64,000 nt of DNA, taken from Nilaparvata lugens (taxonomy: Eukaryota; Arthropoda; Insecta; Hemiptera; Delphacidae). Both the position numbers and the translations under genes were made by a program. Shown here one piece after another: positions 21,405-31,549 of the stretch. The DNA lies in the NCBI RefSeq assembly GCF_014356525.2, contig NC_052514.1:2027831-2091830 (forward strand), written 5' to 3'. Under the pieces are notes generated by a model. That model did no database searches and was not told the DNA's origin. It was given only the letters and a program-made list of their open reading frames with translations. Each line of letters begins with the position of its first letter. Position 1 is the stretch's first letter.

Positions 21405-21945
21405 ATAGAGATACTGGGAAGGATATTGGAATATTTTTTTTTCACTTTTTGTGAAGTTGAGAAGTTGATATTGTGGTAATTATTCAATATTGAATGAAAA
21501 AGACTAAGAAATTGTCAAAAAACCACTGATTTATTGATAATTAGAAAGACCGGTTCCGGTTATTACACCATTGTCAATCTCTGATTATCAGATCTGATTG
21601 ACAATGGTGTAATAACCGAAACCGGTCTTTCTAATTATCAATAAATCAGTGGTTTTTTGACAATTTCTTAGTCTTTTTCATTCAATATTGGAATATTTTC
21701 TCCGAAGAATGGACATTGATATGTCCAAAGTTCAGCCAATTTATGTAGATGAATAACAAAATTATATATAGTTAATACAGATTGCTTTTCTCACATCATA
21801 TACAGTTTAATAATTATTTTCTTAGTCTATATTATGTAAATTCATCTATAATTTGTCTGTATTGTAAGCTATTCTATATGAGTGTATATGCTAGTATTTA
21901 TATTGTAATCTAAATAGATAAAGTAATCATTCAATCAATCAATCC
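21405..21945 (+). mobile_element. Family D unit (SINE-like or LINE 3' end), copy D1, split by F1
   Basis: Begins GGGAAGGATATTGGAATATT, is interrupted at 21438-21684 by hairpin F1, and resumes CCGAAGAATGGACATTGATA. It ends AATCATTCAATCAATCAATC after an AT-rich tail containing TTGTCTGTATTGTAAGCTAT. The complete unit elsewhere is about 280 bp. Confidence 0.75.
21438..21684 (-). mobile_element. Retroposed hairpin family F, copy F1
   Basis: Near-perfect inverted arms of about 100 bp meet in a tiny loop (AGACCGGTTCCGG...CCGAAACCGGTCT). A single-strand-type tail of about 45 bp, GTGAAGTTGAGAAGTTGATA, runs out to a T run on the left, that is an A run on the minus strand. ATATTGGAATATTTT is duplicated on both sides (21423-21437, 21685-21699): a 15-bp target duplication inside D1. 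A long duplication plus a one-sided A-rich tail indicates target-primed retroposition, not a cut-and-paste MITE. Confidence 0.85.
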
Positions 21946-22065
21946 TTCTACTTCTTCTCCTGCTCCTTCACCTTCTCCTTCTTCTTCGCCTTCATCTTCT
22001 TCTCCTTCTCGTCCTCCGTCTCCTTCTTCTCCTCCTTCTTCTTCTTCTTCCCTTCCCGTCATCGA
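21946..22065 (+). repeat. CTT/CTC simple repeat next to D1
   Basis: CTTCTTC and CTCCTTC units follow directly on the D1 tail. Confidence 0.85.
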
Positions 22066-22434
22066 ATATTTTTAACGTTGAAAAGTTTGTTCCATAAGTT
22101 GAATGTCGGTAGCAAGTTTTGACGATCATATTATGATGATCGTTGCACTTGTAAACTTTTCGAAATAAATTTTAAACTCGCGTTTTTCTCGCCCCATCTG
22201 GTGGTGAATTTATTGATGACATTTCATTTAGATTATTAAAGTTCTAAGTGGAGGAAAATGAAGATGCTATGATGTGGAGAGTGCAGATTTAATCTGAATA
22301 ATTTACTGTGTTTCTGCTTCAACATTTTTACATTTACTTTGGTGAACTTTAAATTGTTTTCAAAAAGTGTTCCGGGTTTCCGACATCAAGTTTGTAATCA
22401 ATTAATGTATTTTCGTTCCCATTCACAGTCTTTT
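22066..22434. other. Unassigned stretch
   Basis: No gene or family recognised; a short inverted pair GACGATCAT / ATGATCGT at 22121-22144. Confidence 0.3.
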
Positions 22435-22453
22435 CTCTTTCTCTATCTCTCTC

Positions 22454-22492
<39 letters not shown>
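22435..22492 (+). repeat. CT microsatellite
   Basis: CTCT dinucleotide run. Confidence 0.9.
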
Positions 22493-22495
<3 letters not shown>

Positions 22496-22685
22496 GATAA
22501 CCCTGATCTACGTTCAGCCTACTTCATTTTATTAATCAATAATTTGATCTTATCTACCTATATAATTATTTTACTTTATCAATTTTCTGTTTTTTTCTCT
22601 TAAATATTCATATTAATTAAAACTTTTCCAATATTTCCATTAATGAATGAATCCTTAGTTTAATTAATGAAATCAACGTTTTGGT

Positions 22686-22966
22686 GGAGAGTTAGTAGGG
22701 AGGATATTTTTAATATTCTTTCCGAAGAATGGACATTGATATGTCCAAAGCTCCGCCAATTTATGTAGATTCATAACAATATAATTATTATCTATAGTTA
22801 TTATATTACAAATTGCTTTTTCATATCTATACAGTTCAATAGTTATTTTCTTAGTCTATATTATGTAATTCATCTATAACTTTGCTGTATTGTAAGCTAT
22901 TGTATATAAGTGTATAAGCCAGTATATATTGTAATCTTCATAGATAAAGTACTCAATCAATCTCTC
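22686..22966 (+). mobile_element. Family D unit, copy D2 (left arm of inverted repeat)
   Basis: Complete unit: GGAGAGTTAGTAGGGAGGAT, CCGAAGAATGGACATTGATA, CAAAGCTCCGCCAATTTATG, ending TAAAGTACTCAATCAATC. The second half is repeated in inverse order at 23606-23712. Confidence 0.8.
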
Positions 22967-23712
22967 ACTCACTCCCTAACCCTCTCTCTCACGGGAAGAA
23001 TACCTGAGAATTTCTCGGTTTCTAATTTCCTAAGAATGAACGGTTATCTCTTCAGATTTATCTGATATATCTAGATGAAGATCAAGTAACCTAAATACTA
23101 TATTGGGATCCACATCATGATGTTTGTGGAGAAAAATATAGTAGAACAACGTTGCCGATTCTCTGCCTTGTCACTACTTCCCATAGCTGATACCGGTATA
23201 TCTGATGTAATAATAACTGTTCATTCTTCTCAATAATCAATTATCATATTTTTTCTGTCAAGAAAATACGTTTTTAATAAATTTATATGATTGAGATTGA
23301 ATATTTTGTTAATGAATCATATTTCTACATTGTAAGAGACTGATATGGCAACGTTGCGGATCTAGATAAGAACAGCGCTATCTGCTTTGTCAAATGATAG
23401 ACAAGGATACAAACACCAATGTTGATCAAATATAACCATTTAAACAGGGACCTCACTATTTATGTTTACTCTCATATAATAAATTCATCTAGATGATCTT
23501 CATCTAGATATATCAGATAAATCTGAAGAGATAACCGTTCATTCTTAGGAAATTAGAAACCGAGAAATTCTCAGGTATTCTTCCCTTGAGAGAGAGGGTT
23601 AGAGAGTGAGTAAGAGATTGATTGAGTACTTTATCTATGAAGATTACAATATATACTGGCTTATACACTTATATACAATAGCTTACAATACAGCAAAATT
23701 ATACAGCAAAAT
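22870..23712. repeat. Large inverted repeat (arms about 220 bp) enclosing MITE B8
   Basis: The left arm runs from the D2 tail through ACCCTCTCTCTCACGGGAAG, AACGGTTATCTCTTCAG and ATCTAGATGAAGATC. The right arm (23490-23712) repeats these in inverse order back into a D tail. The arms are very similar, so the duplication is recent or maintained by conversion. The central 400 bp is a diverged B element. Confidence 0.85.
23103..23459 (+). mobile_element. MITE family B, diverged copy B8
   Basis: TAGTAGAACAACGTTGCCGA, CATAGCTGATACCGGTATAT, AATGATAGACAAGGATAC and the end GGGACCTCACTATT. The terminal repeats are worn. It sits in the loop of the 22870-23712 inverted repeat. Confidence 0.75.
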
Positions 23713-24019
23713 TAAGCTCCGCTTTCAAATATTACACTACATCAATCTATTCAGCTTACTGTCTATAACTATGGATATCACCTTGTTTGTTCAGGTGTAT
23801 TTGGCGTTGCTAGGCTGTCAGTTGGCCTATCCAAATTTTCAATATGGCCGACTGATTTTTAATCCGAGTTAAGTGTCTGTTGTGTTTCTCCGGTCAAAAT
23901 TGATCGATGGTCGAGCCGCGGCCCATCAATTTTGTCTGTTAAGTTGGTGCTGTAATTATTGACTCAGTTTTTTTTTCGTAAAATGAGGAATGTGGATCGA
24001 AAGTTGGAAGAGAAAAAGG
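23713..24019. other. Unassigned stretch
   Basis: An inverted pair flanks 23890-23935 (AAAATTGATCGATGG and GGCCCATCAATTTTG, around GAGCCGCGGC). Confidence 0.35.
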
Positions 24020-24456
24020 AGAGAAATGAACGGAAGAAGTGGAAGAGGAAGAAGAAGAAAAGAGAGATGAAGAGAGTAGAAGAGAGAAGGAGGAGAAGAA
24101 GAAGAAGAAGAAGAAGAAGAAGAAGAAGAAGAAAGAAAAGGAAGAAAAGAAGAAGAAGAAGAAGAAGAAGAAGAAGAGAGAAGAAGAAGAAAGAAGAAGA
24201 AGAGAAGAAGAAAGAAGAAGAAGAAGAAGAAGAAGAAGAAGAAGAAAAAAGAAGAAGAAAAGAAGAAGAAGAAGAAAGAAGAAGAAGAAGAAGAAAAAGA
24301 AGAAGAGAAGAAGAAGAGAAGAAGAAGAGAAGAAGAAGAAGAAGAAGAAGAAAGAAGAAGAAGAATGAGAAGAAGAAGAAAGAAGAAGAAGAAGAAGAGA
24401 AGAAGAAGAGAGAAGAGAAGAAGAAGAAAAGAAGAAGAAGAAAGAAGAAGAAGAAG
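24020..24456 (+). repeat. GAA microsatellite, about 430 bp
   Basis: AAGAAG array with AGAG breaks. The 166- and 109-residue Lys/Glu/Arg frames are shadows. Confidence 0.95.
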
Positions 24457-24559
24457 TAGAGTGGAGTGAAGACTTAAACGTTGTTTGGGAGTATTTTAAT
24501 TTTCTAATGAGTCACTCTGACACGTGGATGATTACAACTTGTATCGAACATCGGAGGTA

Positions 24560-25128
24560 TAGTGAAGTCCACGTTATAATGGCAGTGGAGAAAGACAGGC
24601 GAACAACGTTGCCGAACCTCTGTCTTGTCAATGCCTCCTATAGACGATAGCTGATACAGGTTCATTTATGTAATATCAACTGTTCATTCTCGTCCAAAAT
24701 AATCAATCATATAGAGAAAATAAATAAAAATCTCAGTACCCTTTTTTTTAAATATTCTATCACAACATTCATTAGTGATATCACTTGAAAATGGCATAAA
24801 TGACCGGAACATGTTGTGATAAAATATTTAAAAAAAAGGGTACTGAGATTTTTATTATTTTCTTTATATTATATACAAGTAGCCCTATACAGGAAAGAGA
24901 TAATCAATCATAATATTTTATTAAGCAAGAAATTATATCTCTCAATAATTTCATAGTTAAGATGAAATATTTTGTTAATTGATTAATAATTTCACATTGT
25001 TGAAAGACTATCTGGCAACAGAACAAAGCGAGACAGAAATAGCGCTATCCGCTTTGTTGAATGATAGACGAGGATAACAATACCATTGCTAATCAAACAC
25101 TGCCATTATAACGTGGACCTCACTATAG
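24560..25128 (+). mobile_element. MITE family B, copy B9 with nested hairpin
   Basis: Complete ends AGTGAAGTCCACGTTATAAT and CATTATAACGTGGACCTCAC with TATAG next to each. Without the insert at 24712-24899 and one duplicate it is about 370 bp, the family's usual size. Internal landmarks are the same as in B4. Confidence 0.85.
24712..24899 (+). mobile_element. Retroposed hairpin, 188 bp, inside B9
   Basis: Arms of about 55 bp (AAAATCTCAGTACCC...GGGTACTGAGATTTTT) enclose a core with CACTTGAAAATGGCATAAAT and TGACCGGAACATGTTGTG. A non-paired tail, TACAAGTAGCCCTATACAGG, follows the right arm. ATAATCAATCATA is duplicated on both sides (24699-24711, 24900-24912), a 13-bp target duplication. The layout matches family F although the arms differ. 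Confidence 0.85.
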
Positions 25129-25263
25129 GTTAATTCGGTTTATCTATTATCATCACATCATTTCACATTATATAACTTTCTCTCTAAGATACAACTGCTT
25201 ATGAATCAGCTATGTTGTCGTTATTTATTCAGGCATTTCCACTACCTATCTCAAAAATGAGAG

Positions 25264-25698
25264 GATATCATTTTATCTGATCTTTTACCGACATTTATCT
25301 GATCTGAATACAATTGCTGATATCCACACTTATAATACCAGAAGGAGGAATAAACTGTCTTTGAGACAACACCGACTGCAGTTGTACGAGAAAATGCCCT
25401 CTTATATTGGAGCTAAGTTGTTTAACGACTTACCTACCGAGCTGCAGTCCTTGTCTGATATAAAAATTTTCAAGAGTGAAGTGTATAAATTCCTGGTTTC
25501 ACAAGCCTACTACAGTGTGAAGGATTTTAGTGATAAAAGGTAGCATAATTAGTTTGTAGGTAGGCCTACTCTAGTCTTTCATGTGTGCTTTTTATTGTGT
25601 ACTTATTATTTTTACTTATTAAGACCTGACGTTATTCAACTGTATATTATAAAGTGTACTGTGTTGAATAAAAAGATTATCTTATCTTATCTTAACTC
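25264..25698 (+). pseudogene. LINE relic: C-terminus of reverse transcriptase ORF plus 3' end
   Basis: An open frame to the stop at 25541-25543 contains, in order, ADIHTYNTR, LPTELQSLSDIKIFKSEV and FLVSQAYYSVKDF. These match the usual C-terminal pattern of CR1/Jockey-type non-LTR ORF2 proteins (HxYxTR..., LPxxL...FK...LxxxYYSxxEF). All catalytic parts are missing, so this is a 5'-truncated copy. It ends with AATAAAAAGATTATC and a TTATC tail. Confidence 0.65.
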
Positions 25699-25760
25699 AT
25701 TTGCACCATTAGATTATAATGCACTTCTATGCAATTCATTAATTCATGCATTACTATTCC

Positions 25761-26139
25761 CATAGTGACGTCCACATTATAATGGCAGTGTTTGATTAGC
25801 AATGGTATTGCTATCCTTGTCTATCATTCATCAAAGCAGATAGCGCTATCTCTCTGTCGCTTTGCTCTGTTGTCAGATCGGCTTTTAACAATGTAGAATT
25901 TACAAGAAATTAACAAAATATTTCATCTTAATTATGGAAATTCATTATGAAATTATTGGAAGATATAATTCCTTGCTTGATAAAATATAATCAATTATTT
26001 TAAACGAGAATGAACAGTTAATATTACATCAATAAACCTGTATCAGCTACCGTCAAGTAGGCATTGACATGACAAAGATGATCGGCAACGTTGTTCTCCT
26101 ATCTTTCTCCACTGCCATTATAACGTGGACCTCACTATA
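25761..26139 (-). mobile_element. MITE family B, copy B10
   Basis: Ends AGTGACGTCCACATTATAAT and CATTATAACGTGGACCTCAC. Internal ATCATTCATCAAAGCAGATAGC and ATCAATAAACCTGTATCAGC. Complete, about 379 bp. Confidence 0.85.
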
Positions 26140-26144
26140 TGACT

Positions 26145-26575
26145 TTATGCCTTCATTATGAGCTGAGCTGATGACAGCATGGGGATAGACCTCTGATTCT
26201 CTGTGCCAATGTGGACAAATTCAATCAATGAATCACCTGGTATCTGAGTGTCCACAACAAAGACTTTAAAGAGATATAGACCAGCAATGCCTATGCCTTC
26301 CCAATGATAGCTCTTACTTGAAATTGAAGGCCGCCATTGGGGTATTTTAGCACGAGATATATATCTATAATTGTAATACTATAGATTACAAAGGCATTGG
26401 TATGTAATAATCTTTAGTTGCCCCCTCAATGGCCGATTTCAATTCCAAGTACGACACTAGCGCTGCATGTGAGTCTATGCATCTCCAAGGTCTTTGGTCC
26501 ACAACACTCCTATCATGGAGGGCTGACAGAAGTTCATGCTGCTGTAGAAGAGGCATGTCAGTTGCTCCATAACTT
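26145..26575 (+). pseudogene. LINE relic with Cys-His motif, split by a MITE
   Basis: Before the insertion the frame reads SDSLCQCGQIQSMNHLVSEC, a C-x-C...H-x4-C pattern typical of the C-terminal end of many non-LTR reverse transcriptase ORFs. After the MITE (26258-26496) the frame resumes with LTEVHAAVEEACQLLHNF and a stop near 26577. The rest of the ORF is missing. I judge this a different LINE lineage from the relic at 25264. Confidence 0.55.
26258..26496. mobile_element. 239-bp MITE with 8-bp target duplication (family S)
   Basis: Inverted ends CAAAGACTTTAAAGAGATAT and its near inverse CTCCAAGGTCTTTG. The arms continue for about 85 bp with mismatches. GTCCACAA is duplicated exactly (26250-26257, 26497-26504). 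The 8-bp duplication fits hAT/P-type. A bare hairpin relative is at 58512-58548. Confidence 0.85.
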
Positions 26576-26888
26576 CTAGATTCTATTAGTATTTAACATA
26601 TTAAGTGTAAAGCTTTTTATAACTTTGCCTATGAATACATATGCATATATATATATATATATTATATGCTTCATTATTCCTTCATTACTACTTTACACGA
26701 ATTTAGTTCAATCACAGACATAACCAATCAAAGATCTTTGTTTAGTCTTTAGTCCATGGCTCAATCAAGTATCAAACGCTCGAGAACAAAAGAGACTGAA
26801 CCGACTCGGAAATGCCTGAGTGACTTGAGTAAATTGGAGTGATTCATGCCGGCAAAGTAAATGACAGAGCGTTTTGTTTTGAGAAAGT
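26576..26888. other. Unassigned stretch with TA microsatellite
   Basis: A TA run at 26646-26667; otherwise nothing recognised. Confidence 0.3.
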
Positions 26889-27104
26889 GTGAAGAAGAAG
26901 AAGAAGAAGAAGAAGAAGAAGAAGAAGAAGAAGAAGAAGAAGAAGAAGAAGAAGAAGAAGAAGAAGAAGAAGAAGAGAGAACAAGAACAAGAGAAGAAGA
27001 ACAAGAACAAGAAGAAGAAGAAGAGAGAAGAAGAAGAAGAAGAAGAAGAAGAAGAAGAAGAAGAAGAAGAAGAAGAAGAAGAAGAAGAAGAAAGGAGAGT
27101 AAGT
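26889..27104 (+). repeat. GAA microsatellite
   Basis: AAGAAG array with an AAGAAC-containing middle. The poly-Glu, poly-Lys and poly-Phe frames are shadows. Confidence 0.95.
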
Positions 27105-27489
27105 GAAATTTCGTGAGCGATTAATAGTACTGTTCTTTACTCCTCTATTCCGTTTTTTACATGTAATTTACAGTTTGATTTACAGTGATCAAGAGCGTGA
27201 ACAACCACACGGAACAACTGTAATCAAGGACTGACAGGATTTTACCGTCTATAAATGGGTCCTATTAGGCTGCCCACTAACGGTCGAACATGCGTGATAT
27301 ACATGTGTGTACATGCAAGTTTGTCGTGCACACACATCACGTAAAACATACATGTTTTGTTATCATCAGTTGACCATTGCATTGTCTTCTTGTTTAACCC
27401 TTAGACTACCGAATAGGGAGGGTCTATGAAGCTTGTCCCGTCAAATAACAAATAATCAATTTTACCATTGGGATAATATGTCCCAATAC

Positions 27490-28553
27490 AAAAAATCTGG
27501 TGTGGTACACTCACACAACTTTCCATGCACATATTTGAAACTACGATCAGACTTTTGTATATGTGTATAAATAATTGTTTTCAAAGTACTTCTTCTTTGT
27601 GTGAATAATTGTGAAATTCGATGATTTTTTTAGTCGTCATTTTTTTAAAGTCGTCAAAAGAGCTGTTCTACAGATGAAATATCTCGACTATGTGTTATTT
27701 TTATGAACTGCGCTACCTACCTACCTCATGCACGAGAAGGAGGTTACTAAGTCCAATTCCCAAGGATGGGGTGGACCCCCCATTGTTTTCCCAGAAAGGA
27801 GACTCATGCCAGTTGATAGAGCTGATAAATAACTATACAGGGTATGAATTTGAGAAAAATCGGTCAAGTTATTTTTGAGGAAATCGTAAAAACATGGTTT
27901 TTTAGTAATTATCCGCCATTTTTCTCGAGAATATTACGGAGCTCCTGCAATTTTCCCAGAAAAAACTCATGTCATTTGATAGGCTAATGAATCCATGGTT
28001 TAAATTTGAAGAAAATCGTTAAAGCCGTTTTCGAGAAAACCGTGAAAAACATGGTTTTTTAGTCATTATCCGCCATTTTTCTCAAGAATATTACGGAGCT
28101 CATGGAATTTTCCCAGAAATGAGACTCATGCCAGTTGATAGTGCTTATGAATATCCATCAATGGTATGAATTTGAAGAAAATCGTTAGAGCCGTTTTCGA
28201 GAAAACGGTGAAAAACATGGATTTTTAGTCATTATCCGCCATTTTTCTCAAGAATATTAGGGAGCTCCTGAAATTTTCTCAGAAATGAGACTCATGACAG
28301 TTGATAGGGCTTATAAATAGCTATCCATGGTATAAATTTGAAGAAAATCGTTAAAGCCGTTTTTGGGAAAAACGTGAAAAACATGGTTTTTTAGTAACTA
28401 TCCGCCATTTTTCCGCCATCTTGAATTGGATTTTATTGAATTTCTTATTGTCGGATCCTCATGGTATAAGGACCTTAAGTTTGAAATTTCGAGTCAATCG
28501 GTTAATTAGGAATGGAGTTATCGTGTTCACAGACATACACACATACATACACA

Positions 28554-28585
<32 letters not shown>

Positions 28586-28720
28586 GACCAACACCCAAAA
28601 ATCATTTTTTTGGACTCAGGGGACCTTGAAACGTATAGAAAACATGAAATTAGGGTACCTTAATTTTTTTTGGAAAGCAATACTTTCCTTACCTATGGTA
28701 ATAGGGCAAGGAAAGTAAAA
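27490..28720 (-). mobile_element. Family A element, copy A3, with internal tandem expansion
   Basis: Reverse orientation: starts AAAATCTGGTGTGGTACACT and ends TACCTATGGTAATAGGGCAAGG. The CA run is at 28531-28585 and CTCAGGGGACCTTGAAACGT follows it. Unlike the other copies, the middle is made of about four tandem units (next entry). Confidence 0.8.
27745..28430 (+). repeat. Tandem units of about 160-166 bp inside A3
   Basis: TATCCGCCATTTTTCTC recurs at about 27911, 28068, 28234 and 28400, each followed by GAATATTACGGAGCTCCTG-type sequence and GACTCATGCCAGTTGATAG. In single-unit copies this segment occurs once as AAGATGGCGGCTAAAATGG. The expansion is unique to A3 here. Confidence 0.85.
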
Positions 28721-28950
28721 AACACGATAAAATGAATAAAATTTATTAAATAGCTTTGCAATTTCAATTTCACATGTTATTATTAACATTATATAAAGTT
28801 ATTTACTTACATTCAACTCAAAATGACACTGCAAATCACATTAGAACAGCTTCAAAAGAAAACCAGCATCTGACACATGCATGCATGAGAGCATATAACC
28901 ACAATATAACCTCAATTCACAATAATATGGCGATCAGATAGTTCTAAACA
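28721..28950. other. Part of the split TTAA-type MITE or unassigned
   Basis: AT-rich, no gene. ATGCATGCATG at 28876. Confidence 0.3.
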
Positions 28951-29149
28951 GCTGATGTATTTTACAGAATAGACCCTAGACTACGACTGGGACTTATTAC
29001 TGTGTAGTTTACATGATCTATTCACCCACTGGGATTCGATGAACTTCTATTGGGACATATTGTCCCAGTTGTAGTCTGAGGTTGGTCATTTCTGCTGGGA
29101 CATATTGTCCCGTTGGTAGTCTAACGGATAATATAATTAATGGAAGAAT

Positions 29150-29370
29150 TCGCTTATACACGTACGGGATGAGAAATTCACGAATGACGCATCATCACGT
29201 CTGAACTACTCGACTGATTAACTTGTAATTTTGAATATAGGTTCCTAAGTCACAGAGGATGGTTGTAGGCCTATTTTGAATTCTTCAAGATTCCAGTAGG
29301 TCAAGTTTTCAGTATGCCTGGTTTTAAATTGGACTCTTGCGAAGCACGGATCACCTACTACACCTACTAG
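29150..29370 (+). repeat. Dispersed repeat family J, copy J2 (possible Helitron 3' end)
   Basis: TACACGTACGGGATGAGAAA, GACGCATCATCACGTCTGAA, CCAGTAGGTCAAGTTTTCAG and a GC-richer end GCGAAGCACGGATCACCTAC then CTACTAGT. A terminal CTAGT after a small hairpin resembles Helitron 3' ends, but the 5' end is not identified. Confidence 0.5.
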
Positions 29371-29602
29371 TCCATAATTGACCGAGTGAAGTGAGGTCTA
29401 AGATTCAAGTCGACGGTTTGGCATTTCTCTTAATGTTTGAATGTTTAAATATTTATATGTTGCCCATTAAACCCATCATTTACCAAATTATTTTTTTCTG
29501 TTCAATTCAATTCATTTCAACAAAAACATAATACTCATGAACCATATTTACAGTATTTGTAGTAATTTTGATGAAAAAAAATGTCAACGTTGAGAAAAAC
29601 GC

Positions 29603-29622
29603 CTGTCCTCAAATGAGGACAG
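29603..29622. promoter_or_regulatory. Subterminal palindrome, left end of piggyBac element
   Basis: CTGTCCTCAAATGAGGACAG, about 130 bp inside the left end. Same sequence at 31512-31531 (14 bp inside the right end) and, with one change, 31170-31188. Candidate transposase-binding or host-repressor site; inferred from position and repetition. Confidence 0.6.
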
Positions 29623-29858
29623 TGGTAAGATGCATGGTGATATTCTATAGAATAAAATTCTATGATATTTCATGAATAGTTACCAGAATCCCACCAATAA
29701 ATGAATAGTATACAATGAGAAGGATATTGGATAGAAGCAAATTATTACAATAATGTTCATTATATAAAATATTTATTGAAATAGAACAGGGTATGAAAAA
29801 ACAAACAGTGGAAATAATTATTTATCTGAAGTTGAGGTACTATTAGTATATACTATAC

Positions 29859-30749
29859 TTACACCTTTCTGTGGTATGGGTCAAAACATTCTACACATAA
29901 TGTCACATTACATTTTCCACAGTAGGTCCTTGGTTTAGAAATGCAATTTGCCATCTGACATCGCCGTTGATTTGGTCACTTTTTATTGTATGTTCTTTTG
30001 AATCAAACCTTATTACTTCCAAAGGCTTGGCTACCTGGATTCTGGGTCGTCCAACATCTCCCAAAAGCTTGACTGCTTCAGAAAAGCAAGTGTGATGGCT
30101 CTCTTGAAGTCTAGGAGAGGCATTGATGTGTTTCTCCTTTCTTTTGACTGATAATCTTACTTATTACCAAGCTATTGACAACCATCATGTCAAGAATATT
30201 GTGTTCTCTATGGGTCAATACAATTTTCCCCCTTATTTTTATTCTGCGCTCAGCAACAAGCCAGACATGGAAGTCAACACCCCCATTGACTTGTTTTATA
30301 ATTTTACAACATTGGGCTGAAGGACTTGTGCTCGTTTTTTCAATTTCCTCATATAGCGATTTGTATTTCTGACTGGTTCATGTGAGTCATGATTAGTAGC
30401 TAAAGTGACAATGCTATTGTCATTCCATCTTACAATGAAAATCTTGTTTCTCTTGTCGAAAGAATTATAAGTTCCTCTTTCAGTCTTCTTCATCTCTTTT
30501 TGGGGCATTATAGGATGAATTTTCAGAATTTCTCACTTCAGAAAAAATCTCCATATTACCTGATACTTCAGAAACAGTAAGTGGTCCTATGAAATCATTT
30601 ATATCTTCTTCATCTGTAACTGGTTCAACTGACTCTAGAGGTAGAACGGTAACAGAAGCATCTTCAATTTCAACATCCTCATTATCAAGAATCTCATTCA
30701 GAGATGACTCTATTTCAGAAAGTTGTGGTCCCTTGAAGAAGTAAGCCAT
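29859..30749 (-). pseudogene. piggyBac transposase pseudogene (DDE_Tnp_1_7)
   Basis: Likely start ATG at 30749, read GTGATAATGGCTTAC, just after an acceptor-like TTGTTACAG. The N-terminal about 90 residues are acidic (LNEILDNEDVEIEDASV), as in piggyBac N-termini. The frame then joins directly to the late catalytic region (GTYNSFDKRN, IVRWNDNSIVTLATNHDS), so some 250-300 residues with the first two catalytic Asp are missing. After QPNVVKL a one-base loss breaks the YNKxMGGVD motif that holds the third Asp. Further down LAERRIKIRG-type and PLLDFKRAITLAFLKQ sequence is followed by a stop. The end is a Cys-rich zinc domain (TYCGKCNVTLCVECFDPYH) and a stop at 29859. It is not functional. Confidence 0.85.
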
Positions 30750-31169
30750 TATCACCGCCTGTAACAAACAAATCAACAATACCTGTAAGTTTATGTTTTG
30801 TATACTAGTATGTCAAAGGCCTATTCATTTATAAAAAATCAGACACAATAGAATGTGTGAATACTTATACCTCACTAAATAAGCCATAACATTGAACTTA
30901 TATAATAGAAATATCTTCCATTTACAACAACATTGAATGTTTGTTCTGAGTCTAGAAATCGTTTGATTTACAAGAGATAGTAGTAATATTCTGATAAAAT
31001 GAAGCAAAAATGAATACATAAATTATTATTTTTATTATACAATGTGGATTTGTACTTACCAAATAGTAATGTAGTTCATGTGTGTCATGCGTTGTAGTGT
31101 CTTCATAACCTATGAAGCAGGTTTATAGGTTAGAAATCTCAGGGATCAGGATCACTGCCGTTCTTACCA

Positions 31170-31188
31170 CTGTCCTCATTTGAGGACA
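31170..31188. promoter_or_regulatory. Internal palindrome of piggyBac element
   Basis: CTGTCCTCATTTGAGGACA, about 360 bp inside the right end and about 420 bp upstream of the transposase start. Confidence 0.55.
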
Positions 31189-31511
31189 CCACATTTCACT
31201 CAGCTGTATATCAGCTGTACTATATATTTTATCTGTGCAATGATATATATAGTGGACTAACAAACATTGAGAATGGGTCCATCGAAAATTTACATCAAAA
31301 TAATCAAGAATAAAGAAAACAGATGATAAATGGTGGAGCTATGTTCATGGCAATAAATGGACAAATATTTCAAATAAGATAACAACAACATACCTCAATA
31401 TTTAGTTGAAAAAAAAAATTGGTAATTGAAGCTTATAGTATTATGCAACATGTAGCATCATTACATTAAATAAATTTCTACTTGTCTTCCAACAAAAAAA
31501 TAAGAAAGACA

Positions 31512-31531
31512 CTGTCCTCAAATGAGGACAG
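31512..31531. promoter_or_regulatory. Subterminal palindrome, right end of piggyBac element
   Basis: Identical to the left copy at 29603-29622 and immediately inside the terminal repeat. Confidence 0.6.
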
Positions 31532-31549
31532 TGGTAAATGATGGGTTAA

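Larger units (their letters stand above)
27398..29126. mobile_element. TTAA-type (piggyBac-like) MITE split by A3
   Basis: TTAA at 27394-27397 is followed by CCCTTAGACTACCGAATAGG. The right end has CCCGTTGGTAGTCTAACGG, the inverse of that terminal sequence. The internal palindrome GGGACATATTGTCCC recurs (27470, 29055, 29098). The right TTAA is mutated to ATAA. Family A copy A3 inserted into an A run in the left half. No transposase is present. This assignment rests on the TTAA and CCC/GGG ends only. Confidence 0.6.
29472..31545 (-). mobile_element. piggyBac-type transposon, internally deleted
   Basis: Inverted ends CCCATCATTTACCA (left at 29472) and TGGTAAATGATGGG (right, ending 31545), next to TTAA (29467-29470, with one extra A, and 31546-31549). 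It carries a broken transposase gene on the minus strand and three copies of a 20-bp palindrome CTGTCCTCAAATGAGGACAG near the ends. TTAA flanks, CCC ends and the transposase relic define it as piggyBac superfamily. Length is about 2.07 kb, shorter than intact members, because the middle of the transposase is gone. Confidence 0.88.

Noticed and set aside
23959..24459. 166-residue Lys/Arg/Glu frame resembling a charged nuclear protein
   Set aside because: It is a pure GAA-array translation, as are the frames at 26861-27116, 9609-9803 and 2995-3270.
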